Shown: in pieces, positions 1-8,212 of the stretch
Position numbering within the stretch: the first letter of the stretch is position 1
How the letters are laid out: each line of letters starts with the position of its first letter
Source of the DNA: Pseudomonas sp. ICMP22404
GTDB lineage: Bacteria; Pseudomonadota; Gammaproteobacteria; Pseudomonadales; Pseudomonadaceae
Direction: 5' to 3'
DNA length: 64,000 bases
Assembly: GCF_006227205.1 (NCBI RefSeq)
Contig: NZ_VCNG01000002.1
Location: 310,001 to 374,000 of the forward strand
Notes under the pieces: model-generated
Databases searched by the model: none
What the model was told of the DNA's origin: nothing
What the model saw: only the letters and a program-made list of their open reading frames with translations
Translations under genes and position numbers: made by a program

Positions 1-30
1 GCAAGCGTCTGGAGGAGGGAGGCAATTATC

Positions 31-366
31 TTGTTGGCCACCCTGGTGATGCTGGCGATGGGTTATTTCGTCACGCTTCACTTCGCCTCGCGTGCCGTAC
101 AGTCTTTGATAAGCACCTGCACCGCGCAGCTGGAAATTGAATTTGAAATAGCCGAAATAGATTATCCGCGAAGGGCGTCGCCGCGAGCCCTATGTCAATG
201 CGTGGCCCAGGCGCTCTTGGAAAAAAACAGCCTCGTTTCCCTGGCATTGGTCGATGGTCTGGGTCTTGATCCGATCAACCTTGAACCCGTGACTGAGGAG
301 GATTCGCAGCAGTGCATAGATGCCTTATGGCTTCCCGATATCGAACTCGGCGGGCTGGCCCGTTGA
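31..366 (+). CDS. small membrane-anchored hypothetical protein, possibly the 3' end of a longer gene
   Basis: I do not recognise this 111-residue protein. Residues 1-20 are a hydrophobic segment (LATLVMLAMGYFVTLHF) that could be a membrane anchor; the rest is soluble, acidic and contains three cysteines. A purine-rich GGAGGAGGGAGG lies 8 bases before a TTG codon at 31, which would be a good ribosome-binding site with a rare start codon. The same frame is open back to base 1, so the purine-rich stretch could equally be coding sequence and the gene could begin outside the window. It precedes the hemolysin/ligase operon by about 220 bases and is probably a separate transcription unit. Confidence 0.4.
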   Translation: MLATLVMLAMGYFVTLHFASRAVQSLISTCTAQLEIEFEIAEIDYPRRASPRALCQCVAQALLEKNSLVSLALVDGLGLDPINLEPVTEEDSQQCIDALWLPDIELGGLAR

Positions 367-460
367 ATAGGCGCGGTTGCCCTGACCTGGTGTGTTGATC
401 AACTCGTCCGCTTGGTCATGTCCAGGTGGCCGTTCGGTTACGCATTCACTGCCTCGTCGT

Positions 461-476
461 TCGGACTTCAGTCCGA
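461..476. repeat. 16-bp inverted repeat upstream of the hemolysin-family operon
   Basis: TCGGACT-TC-AGTCCGA is a perfect inverted repeat; as RNA it would fold into a 6-bp stem with a UUCA loop. It lies between the end of the first reading frame (366) and the first operon start (585). It has no following T-run, so an operator or a 5'-UTR hairpin is more likely than a terminator. Confidence 0.4.
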
Positions 477-584
477 CTGGAACTGCGTTCTGATTGGCCG
501 CCTGCCTTGGCATGCCATCTTCAGACTTCGTTAAGACAAGGCCTCGATACTCCCCAGCAACACGTTTATGGAGAGCATCGGCCC

Positions 585-1262
585 ATGCCTGATTTCGATT
601 GGAATATCCACTTGCCCCTGGCTTTCGGGGGCGACGGACAGCCTCTGCGCCAATTGCACCACGGTCTGCCGGCTCACCCTCGGCGTGCTGAGTTCGAAGC
701 GTTTATCCAGCAGCGTTTCCGCCAGGTCCATGGCGCCGATATTCGTCACTTCATGCCAGAGCTGTTCGGACTCGATGATGCCGGCGGCACGCTCTGTGCC
801 GTAGCTGGGGTACGCCGCGCTGCGCAAGAACCACTGTTTCTCGAACGTTACCTGGATGAGCCCATCGAGCCCTTGATCAGCGCTGCGGCCGGTCGTCCGG
901 TTGACCGTGCCGGCATCGTCGAAGTGGGCAACCTGGCCGCCTGCGACACCGGTAGCGCCCGGCTGAGCATCATCTCCATCACTTACTTGTTGGCCGTCGC
1001 CGGCCTGGAGTGGGTGGCGTTCACCGGCAATGCCGGCCTGGTCAACAGCTTCCATCGCCTGGGCCTCAAGCCCGTGACCCTGTGCCCGGCTGATCCACTG
1101 CGCCTGGGCGAGGATCGTCATCTCTGGGGGCGTTACTACGACACTCAGCCGTGGGTCCATGTCGGAAACATCCGCGCGGGTTTCATTCATCTGCGCAACA
1201 CCGGCTTGTTCAATCGACTGGAGCTGTCCACCGCGCCTGGGGAGAGCAGCCATGTCGCCTGA
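585..1262 (+). CDS. thermostable hemolysin family protein
   Basis: 225 residues, matching the thermostable hemolysin (T_hemolysin) family by its middle block (VEVGNLAACDTGSARL, then ITYLLAVAGLEWVAFTGNAG). From established knowledge, the family name comes from a Vibrio hemolysin, but its fold is thought to resemble GNAT/autoinducer-synthase acyltransferases; the biochemical activity of the Pseudomonas members is unknown to me. The ATG at 585 is chosen because GGAGAG lies 9 bases upstream; the frame is open further upstream but with no better start. The 3' end overlaps the AMP-ligase gene by 11 bases, so the two are translationally coupled. Next to a ligase, an HDO-type oxidase and an SDR, a role as acyltransferase in a small-molecule pathway is my inference rather than a lytic role. 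Confidence 0.75.
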   Translation: MPDFDWNIHLPLAFGGDGQPLRQLHHGLPAHPRRAEFEAFIQQRFRQVHGADIRHFMPELFGLDDAGGTLCAVAGVRRAAQEPLFLERYLDEPIEPLISAAAGRPVDRAGIVEVGNLAACDTGSARLSIISITYLLAVAGLEWVAFTGNAGLVNSFHRLGLKPVTLCPADPLRLGEDRHLWGRYYDTQPWVHVGNIRAGFIHLRNTGLFNRLELSTAPGESSHVA

Positions 1263-2733
1263 GGTGCAACGATTTCAGCAAGCCCTGCGTGGGCATTCCG
1301 AGCGCCAGGGGCATGCCATTGCTCTTTGGGGGGATGACGCGCAGATGGATTACGCCACTCTGTTTGCCGAAGTCCAGCAGCGCCAGCAACGGCTGCGGGA
1401 TGAGCAGATCAGCGTGGTTGCGCTGGCCTTGGACAACGGCATTGATATGATGCTCTGGGATCTTGCCGCGCTATTCGAAGGACTGGCCTGCGTCATCCTG
1501 CCCGGATTCTTCAGCCCGGCCCAACGTCGCCACTGCCTGGAGCAGAGCCAGGCCGAGCGGGTGATTGCAGAGCCAGCCTACGCCGCAGAACTTCAAGCCG
1601 CCGGCTACCGGCACAGTGGCGAATTCTGGCAGCGACACTTCGCCGGGCCGAACCGTCTGCCGGCGGGCACCGCCAAGCTGACCTTTACCTCCGGCACCAC
1701 GGGTACGCCCAAGGGCGTCTGCCTGAGCGCCGACAGTCTGCTGCGGGTTGCGCGCGAGCTGGAGCAGGCCAGTCAACCGGTCGAGGCAAGGCATCACCTG
1801 GCCTTGTTACCCCTGGCGATTCTGCTGGAGAACCTTGGCTGCTATGCGGCCCTGTATGCCGGTGCCTTGCTCAGCGTGCCCAGCCAGCGAACACTCGGGA
1901 TCCAGGGCGCCAGCGGGGTCGATCCGACACGCCTGCTGGGCTGCCTGGCCGAGCGGCGGGCGCAGAGCCTGATCCTGGTTCCACAATTGCTGCTGATGCT
2001 GGTCATGGCCGCCGAACAAAAGGCGTTCAACCCCCACCTCGTGCGGTTCGCCGCCGTGGGTGGCGCTCGGGTGTCCCACGATCTGCTCAGACGGGCCGAA
2101 GCGGTAGGCTTGCCGGTGTTTGAAGGCTATGGACTGTCGGAGTGCGCGTCGGTGGTGTGCCTCAACCGGCCACAGGCTCATCGCTGTGGCAGTGTCGGCC
2201 GGCCGTTGCCCCATGTGCAGCTTCGCCTGGCCGATGACGGCGAAGTCATGATCAAGGGCGCGACCCTGCTCGGGTACCTGGGGGAAGCCCCGCACTCGGA
2301 CCCGTGGTGGCCCAGCGGTGACCTGGGGGAATTCGACGATGACGGTTTCCTCTACTTGCGGGGTCGCAAGAAGCATCAGTTCGTCACCAGCTTTGGCCGC
2401 AACGTCAACCCCGAGTGGGTCGAGGCCGAGCTGACCCAGGGCGGCGATATCGCCCAGGCCTTTGTCTATGGCGAAGCCTTGCCGCACAACCATGCCTTGC
2501 TCTGGCCCACCCGCGTCGACTGCACCCCACAGATGCTGGAGCTGGCAGTGAGCCGGGCGAACGCCAACTTGCCCGATTACGCGCAGGTCCATCGCTGGAC
2601 GCGACTGGACGAGCCTTTCACTGCGGCCAATGGCTTGCTCACTGCCAATGGGCGCCCGCGCCGGGAAGCCATTGTCGAGCGCTACCGAACCTTGCTCACC
2701 GAATCCGTTCTGTCCGAGGAGTCCCCTTCATGA
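1252..2733 (+). CDS. AMP-dependent synthetase/ligase (acyl-CoA or acyl-acid ligase type)
   Basis: 493 residues of the ANL adenylating superfamily. The P-loop-like motif TFTSGTTGTPKG lies near residue 144, the YGLSE motif near 293 and the SGDLGEF motif (usual TGD) near 355, followed by the GRKK hinge. The ATG at 1252 follows GGGGAGAG and overlaps the upstream gene by 11 bases. The C-terminal A10 segment reads NGLLTANGRPRR, where family members normally carry a catalytic lysine; I cannot align a lysine there, so either arginine substitutes or adenylation is impaired. The substrate cannot be read from sequence; the short length and context suggest a carboxylic acid, possibly a fatty acid. The stop overlaps the next start as ATGA. 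Confidence 0.85.
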   Translation: MSPEVQRFQQALRGHSERQGHAIALWGDDAQMDYATLFAEVQQRQQRLRDEQISVVALALDNGIDMMLWDLAALFEGLACVILPGFFSPAQRRHCLEQSQAERVIAEPAYAAELQAAGYRHSGEFWQRHFAGPNRLPAGTAKLTFTSGTTGTPKGVCLSADSLLRVARELEQASQPVEARHHLALLPLAILLENLGCYAALYAGALLSVPSQRTLGIQGASGVDPTRLLGCLAERRAQSLILVPQLLLMLVMAAEQKAFNPHLVRFAAVGGARVSHDLLRRAEAVGLPVFEGYGLSECASVVCLNRPQAHRCGSVGRPLPHVQLRLADDGEVMIKGATLLGYLGEAPHSDPWWPSGDLGEFDDDGFLYLRGRKKHQFVTSFGRNVNPEWVEAELTQGGDIAQAFVYGEALPHNHALLWPTRVDCTPQMLELAVSRANANLPDYAQVHRWTRLDEPFTAANGLLTANGRPRREAIVERYRTLLTESVLSEESPS

Positions 2734-3404
2734 GTTTTTTCGACACCCTGCAAGAAGCCACGCAGCAAGAGCGCCATACGCTGTTCAACCTGCCGATCAT
2801 TCGTGATGCGCTCGACGGTCAGGTCAGCCTGGGCGCTTACCGGGCGTTTCTGATCCAGGCCTATTACCACGTGCGCCACACCGTGCCGTTGATGATGGCG
2901 TGTGGCGCGCGCCTGCCCGCGCGCCTGGAATGGTTGCGCAAAGCCGTGTGCGAGTACATCGAGGAAGAATATGGCCACGAACAATGGGTGCTGGATGACA
3001 TAGCCGCCTGTGGTGGCGACAGGGACGCCGTGCGCGACGGGCAGCCGTCGTTGCCGATCGAGCTGATGGTCAGTTATCTCTACGACCTGATCGCCCGGGG
3101 CAATCCAGTCGGATTGTTCGGCATGGTCAATGTGCTCGAAGGCACCAGCATCGCCCTGGCGACCCACGCCGCCGACAGCATCCGCCAACACCTGGAGCTA
3201 CCGCCCGCGGCATTCAGCTACCTCAGCTCGCACGGATCGCTGGATATCGAGCACATGCAGACCTACCGCGGCTTGATGAACAGGCTGGACGATCCGGCGG
3301 ACCAGGCTGCGGTGATTCATGCCTCCCAGGTGGTGTACCGGCTTTACACCGATATGTTCCGGGGCTTGCCCCGTGACGGGGAGCATGAACATGCGCCTGT
3401 GTGA
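2730..3404 (+). CDS. heme-oxygenase-like (TenA/UndA fold) putative di-iron oxidase
   Basis: 224 residues, all-helical TenA/heme-oxygenase-like family, often annotated as TenA family or iron-containing redox enzyme. Candidate metal ligands are E80-x-x-H83 (in EEEYGHEQW), E137 (in NVLEGTS) and H175 with D172 (in LDIEHMQTY). Their order and spacing resemble the ligand set I recall for the Pseudomonas 1-undecene synthase UndA (E-x-x-H, then E about 58 residues later, then H about 35 later). That argues for an oxygen-activating metalloenzyme rather than a thiaminase or a regulator. The start at 2730 overlaps the ligase stop (ATGA) and the 3' end overlaps the SDR by 14 bases. Substrate unknown; the neighbouring ligase could supply an activated or free carboxylic acid. 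Confidence 0.75.
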   Translation: MSFFDTLQEATQQERHTLFNLPIIRDALDGQVSLGAYRAFLIQAYYHVRHTVPLMMACGARLPARLEWLRKAVCEYIEEEYGHEQWVLDDIAACGGDRDAVRDGQPSLPIELMVSYLYDLIARGNPVGLFGMVNVLEGTSIALATHAADSIRQHLELPPAAFSYLSSHGSLDIEHMQTYRGLMNRLDDPADQAAVIHASQVVYRLYTDMFRGLPRDGEHEHAPV

Positions 3405-4200
3405 TGCGCGGGTGGTGTTGACCGGGGCCAGCGGCGGGATCGGCCTGGCGATTGCTTCCGCCCTGTGTGCCAGTGGTGCACGGGTACTGGCCGTGGCCAG
3501 GCATGGCGAAACCTTGCAGCCGCTGATCGAACGCTACCCGCAACATTTGTACTGGGTCGGTGCCGACCTGACTTTCCTGGCTGACCGGCGCAAGGTCCTG
3601 GCCTCCGCCGAGGCGTTGGGTGGCATCAACTTGCTGATCAATGCCGCCGGTGTGAATCACTTCGCCATGCTCGAGCAGCTCGATGACAGTGAAATCGCTG
3701 CCATGCTTGCGCTGAACATCACGGCGCCGATCTGTCTGACCAAACTGCTTCTGCCGTTGCTCAAGCGAGCCGACAGCGCGATGGTGGTCAACGTCGGTTC
3801 GACCTACGGATCCATCGGCTACCCCGGCTATGCCAGTTACTGCGCCAGCAAGTTTGCCTTGCGCGGATTTTCCGAGGCCTTGCGCCGGGAACTGGCCGAT
3901 ACCCGTGTCGGCGTGCTCTACGTGGCGCCACGGGCTACCCGCACCGCGATGAACACGCCGGCGGCCGACGCCCTGAACCAGGCGCTCAAAGCCAATGTCG
4001 ATGACCCGCAAACGGTCGCGTCGGCGGTGATCCACGCCATCATCGGTGATCGTCGCGAGCTCTACCTGGGCTGGCCCGAGCGGTTTTTCGTAAGGCTCAA
4101 CAGCCTGCTGCCCAATCTGGTCGACCGTGGTCTGCGCAAGCAATTGCCGCTGATCCGTCGTCTGAGTCATAAACCCGAAAACGAGCAACCCAAGCCATGA
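3391..4200 (+). CDS. short-chain dehydrogenase/reductase
   Basis: 269 residues, classical SDR. TGASGGIG near the N-terminus binds the dinucleotide, NAAG follows the fourth strand, and the catalytic Ser (NVGSTYG) and Tyr-Lys pair (YCASK) are all present. A second in-frame ATG at 3385 exists, but ACGGGGAG is ideally spaced for 3391. The C-terminal tail (about residues 225-269) contains a hydrophobic, basic stretch that may associate with membrane. It is embedded in the operon (overlap with the oxidase gene, ATGA with the TPR gene), so it probably acts on the product or precursor of the upstream enzymes. Confidence 0.88.
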   Translation: MRLCDARVVLTGASGGIGLAIASALCASGARVLAVARHGETLQPLIERYPQHLYWVGADLTFLADRRKVLASAEALGGINLLINAAGVNHFAMLEQLDDSEIAAMLALNITAPICLTKLLLPLLKRADSAMVVNVGSTYGSIGYPGYASYCASKFALRGFSEALRRELADTRVGVLYVAPRATRTAMNTPAADALNQALKANVDDPQTVASAVIHAIIGDRRELYLGWPERFFVRLNSLLPNLVDRGLRKQLPLIRRLSHKPENEQPKP

Positions 4201-4841
4201 AGAGAATCCTTGTCGGTTTACTGCTGGGCACCTTGGTTCAAGGCGCCTGGGCCCTGGATGCCGCTGATCAGCAACGCCTGCATGACATCCAGCAAAGCTG
4301 GGCACATATACAATATGATCTGCCTGAGGGACAACGTGCCGAGGCCTTCGAAAAACTCGCCGTCCAGACGTCGGCCTTCAAGCAAGAGCGCCAATCGGTG
4401 GCCGAGGCGTGGATCTGGTCCGGCATCGTCAACAGCAGTTGGGCCGGTGCCAAGGGCGGCATAGGGGCGCTGAGCAAGGTCAAGGACGCCAAGGCTGATC
4501 TGGAAAAGGCCCTGACCCTCGATCCCCAAGCCCTGCAAGGCTCGGCCTATACCAGTCTCGGCGCATTGTATGACCGGGTGCCGGGCTGGCCTCTGGGATT
4601 CGGGGACCCGGACAAGGCCGAGCCGTTGCTCAAGCAGGCGTTGCAACTTAATCCCAATGGTATCGATAGTCTGTACTTCTGGGGCGATCACCTCTACCGT
4701 CAGAAGCGCTATGGTGAAGCCAGGGTTGCCTTGCAAAAAGCCTTGTTGGCAGCGCCCCGGTCAGGGCGGGAAAGCGCCGATGCCGGGCGTCGCAAGGAAA
4801 TCGAAGCGTTGCTGGCAGATGTGAACAGGAAACTCGACTGA
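4197..4841 (+). CDS. exported TPR-repeat protein
   Basis: 214 residues with a clear Sec signal peptide (MKRILVGLLLGTLVQGAWA, cleavage near ALD at residue 20). The mature part has TPR-like helices: a region around 95-130 (KADLEKALTLDPQALQG), a second around 140-160 (AEPLLKQALQLNPNGID) and a third around 165-190 (GEARVALQKALLAAP). It starts at the ATGA overlap with the SDR gene and ends 11 bases before the response regulator start. A periplasmic scaffold or sensor-accessory role is inferred only from location signal and operon membership. Confidence 0.8.
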   Translation: MKRILVGLLLGTLVQGAWALDAADQQRLHDIQQSWAHIQYDLPEGQRAEAFEKLAVQTSAFKQERQSVAEAWIWSGIVNSSWAGAKGGIGALSKVKDAKADLEKALTLDPQALQGSAYTSLGALYDRVPGWPLGFGDPDKAEPLLKQALQLNPNGIDSLYFWGDHLYRQKRYGEARVALQKALLAAPRSGRESADAGRRKEIEALLADVNRKLD

Positions 4842-4852
4842 CAGGAGTGTGC

Positions 4853-5515
4853 GTGCGTTTATTACTGATCGAGGACGATGTGGCGCTGGGTGAAGGCATC
4901 CGTCAGGCACTGATTCGCGAGGGCTATACCGTCGACTGGCTGCAGGACGGTAGCAGTGCCCTGCATTCGTTGCTCAGTGAAGCCTTTGACCTGGCGGTAC
5001 TTGATCTGGGCCTGCCCCGAATGGACGGTTTGCAAGTGCTGCGTCGCTTGCGCGAGAGTGGTAGTAACCTGCCGGTACTGATTCTCACTGCCCGCGATGC
5101 GACCGAAGACCGCATCGCAGGGCTGGATGCCGGGGCCGACGATTACCTGGTCAAGCCCTTCGACCTGGCAGAGCTCAAGGCCCGGCTACGGGCCCTGCTG
5201 CGGCGCAGCGCGGGCCGTGCCCAGGCGCTGATCGAGCACGCCGGCATCAGCTTGAACCCCGGTACGCAGCAAGTCAGTTACCAGGGCAAGCCGGTGGCAC
5301 TGACGCCCAAAGAGTATCAACTGCTCCACGAATTGCTCTCACCGCCGGGACGGGTCATGACGCGCGACCATCTGATGCAACTGCTGTACGGCTGGAGCGA
5401 GGAAGCCGAGAGCAACACGCTTGAAGTCCATATCCATCATCTACGCAAGAAGTTCTCCACCGACCTGATCCGAACCGTTCGCGGTGTCGGCTACCTGGTG
5501 GAGGAGCACCGATGA
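4853..5515 (+). CDS. OmpR/PhoB-family response regulator (QseB/PmrA-like)
   Basis: 220 residues. Receiver domain at residues 1-115 with the acidic pair E7-D8, phospho-acceptor D51 (AVLDLGLP) and switch lysine in LVKPF; winged-helix DNA-binding domain at about 125-220 ending in RTVRGVGYL. GTG at 4853 is chosen over the in-frame GTG at 4847 because AGGAG lies 5 bases before it and family members begin MRLLLIEDD. It overlaps the kinase gene by ATGA. Being co-transcribed with the metabolic genes, it probably regulates this operon itself. Confidence 0.9.
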   Translation: MRLLLIEDDVALGEGIRQALIREGYTVDWLQDGSSALHSLLSEAFDLAVLDLGLPRMDGLQVLRRLRESGSNLPVLILTARDATEDRIAGLDAGADDYLVKPFDLAELKARLRALLRRSAGRAQALIEHAGISLNPGTQQVSYQGKPVALTPKEYQLLHELLSPPGRVMTRDHLMQLLYGWSEEAESNTLEVHIHHLRKKFSTDLIRTVRGVGYLVEEHR

Positions 5516-6921
5516 GTTCGATCCGCCGCCGTACCCTGACGTTGATCCTGGGCCTGCTGTTCCTTGGCCTGTTGATCATCACGGTCTTCAATCTGCACGA
5601 CAGCAACCACGAAATCGCCGAAGTCTATGACGCGCAACTGGCCCAGAATGCCCGTTTGCTGCAGGGCGTCATGCGGATGCCCATGGCGAGCAAGGAGCAT
5701 GCCGAGCTGTACCAGGCGTTCAACTCGGCCTTGGGGCAGGCGGAGCCCAAGGTCGATGGTCATCCCTACGAAAGCAAGATTGCCTTCCAGGTCTGGAACG
5801 CACACGGTTCCGTGCTGGTCCACACCTCCAGCGCGCCGTCCTTCACCTCGCCACCGATCGCTGCCGGTTTCAGTGAGGTGATGGACCAGAAGAACCACAC
5901 TTGGCGGGCGTTCGTGCTGGACGACCCGCAGTACGGCCTCAAGATCTGGGTGGGGGAGCGCGACGACGTGCGCGCCGATCTGGTGGATCGCATCGTTCGG
6001 CATACCGTGCTGCCCAACCTGATCGGCAGCGTGCTTCTTGCCACGGTGATCTGGTTGGCCATCGGCTGGGGGCTCAAGCCCTTGGTGGACATGGCGGCGA
6101 CATTGCGTGCCAGGCATCCGGGCTCACTCGAACCCCTGCAGATGATGCCGTTGCCGACAGAACTTGAGCCCATGCAGGCGGCGCTCAACCGTGTATTGGC
6201 GCAGATCCAGGAAGTCATGGGCCGTGAGCGGCGTTTTATCGCCGATGCGGCCCATGAGATGCGCACGCCCCTGGCGGTACTCCGGGTGCACGCACAGAAC
6301 CTGATGGAGGCGGGGGATGAACAAAGTCGTCGCGAGTCCCTGGAGCATTTGCTCGCCGGGGTCGATCGCACCACGCGCCTGGTCAACCAGCTGCTGACCA
6401 TGGCGCGGCTTGAACCGCGGGTGATTGCCGAGGCGCCTGCCCCGATCGATCTGGCTGCCACGGTGCGTGCAGCCCTGGTGCCGATGACGCCTTGGTTATT
6501 GAGCAAGGGACTCGAGCCAGTGCTGGATGTCAGCGACGACATCGGCCTGGTTCGAATCGATCCGGTGGCCATTGATATCGCCTTGAACAATCTGGTGACC
6601 AACGCTGCCAGGTTTTCGCCAGCCAATGGCGTCATTACGGTACGGCTGGCCAGGAAGGATGATTGTTATGAACTGTCGGTTGAAGACCAGGGGCCGGGTA
6701 TCGACGAGGCCGAGCGTGAGCGGCTCTTCGAGCGGTTCTATAGCCGTGGCAATGATCAGGGCGCGGGGTTGGGCCTGACCATCGTGCGCACCATAGCCGA
6801 GCGCCTGGGCGGGCAGATCCATTTGGAGAACCTCCCTGGAGGAGGGCTGTGCGCCACCTTGCAAATGCGCGACGCTCAGGCACTCCAGACCTCTGCCAAG
6901 CTGTTTTCAGGTCAAAAATGA
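5512..6921 (+). CDS. two-component sensor histidine kinase (QseC/PmrB-like)
   Basis: 469 residues. TM1 near 8-28, a periplasmic sensor domain of about 135 residues resembling the 2CSK_N domain of QseC-type kinases, TM2 near 165-188, a short linker, the dimerisation/phosphoacceptor helix with H248 (DAAHEMRTPLAVL), and an ATPase domain with the N box (NNLVTNAARFS), G1 (EDQGPGI) and G2 (GAGLGLTIV). Partner of the regulator directly upstream (4-base overlap). The stimulus is not deducible, but a kinase encoded in the pathway operon suggests sensing of a periplasmic signal linked to the product or its target. Confidence 0.9.
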   Translation: MSSIRRRTLTLILGLLFLGLLIITVFNLHDSNHEIAEVYDAQLAQNARLLQGVMRMPMASKEHAELYQAFNSALGQAEPKVDGHPYESKIAFQVWNAHGSVLVHTSSAPSFTSPPIAAGFSEVMDQKNHTWRAFVLDDPQYGLKIWVGERDDVRADLVDRIVRHTVLPNLIGSVLLATVIWLAIGWGLKPLVDMAATLRARHPGSLEPLQMMPLPTELEPMQAALNRVLAQIQEVMGRERRFIADAAHEMRTPLAVLRVHAQNLMEAGDEQSRRESLEHLLAGVDRTTRLVNQLLTMARLEPRVIAEAPAPIDLAATVRAALVPMTPWLLSKGLEPVLDVSDDIGLVRIDPVAIDIALNNLVTNAARFSPANGVITVRLARKDDCYELSVEDQGPGIDEAERERLFERFYSRGNDQGAGLGLTIVRTIAERLGGQIHLENLPGGGLCATLQMRDAQALQTSAKLFSGQK

Positions 6922-7044
6922 ATGGCTGTGAACCCCTGCGATTTCGCTGGCCGCGCTGCGCGCCGTGCATGTGACGCCAATCAACGTGGCAGAAGCCAGG
7001 CCTGAAGCGGTTGCTTTACAGGTCATCGGCGATGGGCATCTGCC

Positions 7045-7968
7045 TCAATCCAACTGCTGCGGCGCAATCACCCACAAGCTGCACGGCATCTTGTATAGCA
7101 GACTTTCCACAGTACTTCCGATCAGCTTGTCCAGGCCGCCATAGCCCACGCGACCCATGACGATGACATCGATGTCGTGGGCCCCGGCGTAGCTGGCCAA
7201 CACCTTGGCCGGATCACCCATGATCATGCGGCGTTGTTCCGGGGCGATGCCGTTGCGTTCGGCCAAGGCGTCGAATGTCGCACCCTGGGATTCATAAAGC
7301 TGTCGGGCCAGCGTCGAGGAAAAGAATGGCGAGCCATTGCCAAAACCGTATTCGGCGGCAGTGATGGAGGACAGGTCATAGGCGTAGATGACTTCCAGTT
7401 CCGCATCGCAGCTGGCAGCCAGTTTGTTGGCTTCGCTCAGGATCCGGTCGTTGAGCCCTTGGTAGCGGCCATCGTGGTGGAACGGATCGACGGCAGCCAG
7501 GATTTTACGCGGACGTGCATGAACCACTTTGTTGACGAAATGCAATGGCACCTTGCATTCATGCAGCAGGTGCACGTCCAAAGGCGTGAACATCATGCGC
7601 GAGATCCAGGACTCAGGGTCCACCGTCTTGATCAGTGCCTCCATCGATGCTTCTTTGAGGTGGACCAGGATTTCCTGCAAGGGGCGCTCCACCCACTGCA
7701 CTTCTGTCGTGACCTCGAGGCCGAGCTTGCGCAGGGGTCTGGCTTTCTCTTCCAGCCACTGGCGGTGGCGTTCGATGTAGCCCAGGCGCATCTGCTCCAG
7801 TGCCTGTTCGTTGACCAGGCCGGCCGTGGCCAGGCCTTCCAGGTAATCAAAAGCGACAATGTGCAAGGCGGCGCCCTCGGCCTTGGCCAGGGCGGCTGCC
7901 CGGTCGAACGCCGGGTTGTGTTCCATCAGTGGCGAAACGACCAGCATCAAGCGTGGTTGCGTAGACAT
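7045..7968 (-). CDS. two-domain universal stress protein
   Basis: 307 residues: two UspA-type domains (about 1-150 and 160-307), the UspE-like architecture. The C-terminal domain ends with the nucleotide-binding-like segment MGRVGYGGLDKLIGST. The start at 7968 is preceded by AGGAGG at 6 bases; an in-frame ATG 18 bases upstream lacks a site. A perfect FNR/ANR box (8062-8075) is centred about 100 bases upstream of the start codon, a normal position for activation at low oxygen. Homologous to the products at 9803, 11573 and 16074. Cytoplasmic; likely supports survival during oxygen or energy starvation. Confidence 0.9.
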   Translation of the reverse strand: MSTQPRLMLVVSPLMEHNPAFDRAAALAKAEGAALHIVAFDYLEGLATAGLVNEQALEQMRLGYIERHRQWLEEKARPLRKLGLEVTTEVQWVERPLQEILVHLKEASMEALIKTVDPESWISRMMFTPLDVHLLHECKVPLHFVNKVVHARPRKILAAVDPFHHDGRYQGLNDRILSEANKLAASCDAELEVIYAYDLSSITAAEYGFGNGSPFFSSTLARQLYESQGATFDALAERNGIAPEQRRMIMGDPAKVLASYAGAHDIDVIVMGRVGYGGLDKLIGSTVESLLYKMPCSLWVIAPQQLD

Positions 7969-8061
7969 GACAAACCTCCTGGGCAAAGACCTGTTGGCGC
8001 CGGGCGACTTTCGCGCGGGCTGTTTCCGCTATCGATCATGAGCGCGGTGAGCCTGGGTAAC

Positions 8062-8075
8062 TTGATTTGCATCAA
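8062..8075. promoter_or_regulatory. perfect FNR/ANR box
   Basis: TTGATTTGCATCAA matches the FNR/ANR consensus TTGAT-N4-ATCAA at all ten specified positions. It sits about 100 bases upstream of the minus-strand universal stress gene start (7968). Confidence 0.8.
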
Positions 8076-8124
8076 ACACGTTTGAAAGCGTCGCATCGGT
8101 GCCGACCGAGCAACAGCGCAATGA

Positions 8125-8138
8125 TTGATCATGATCAA
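8125..8138. promoter_or_regulatory. perfect FNR/ANR box, second in the divergent promoter
   Basis: TTGATCATGATCAA is a perfect palindrome and a ten-out-of-ten FNR/ANR match. It lies 81 bases (from its centre) before the start of the small gene at 8213 on the plus strand and probably drives that gene and the MgtC/DUF4010 gene behind it. Confidence 0.8.
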
Positions 8139-8212
8139 CCCGCCCAGCGTAATCGGGCGCAGGCTGGTGCCTGATCTTGAAATCCAGGCTCACCCGCCAT
8201 GGGAGGTTGGTC

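Noticed and set aside
390..405. GTTGATCAAC palindrome upstream of the hemolysin-family operon
   Set aside because: Ten bases with a GATC core occur often by chance; no FNR spacing and nothing links it to a promoter.
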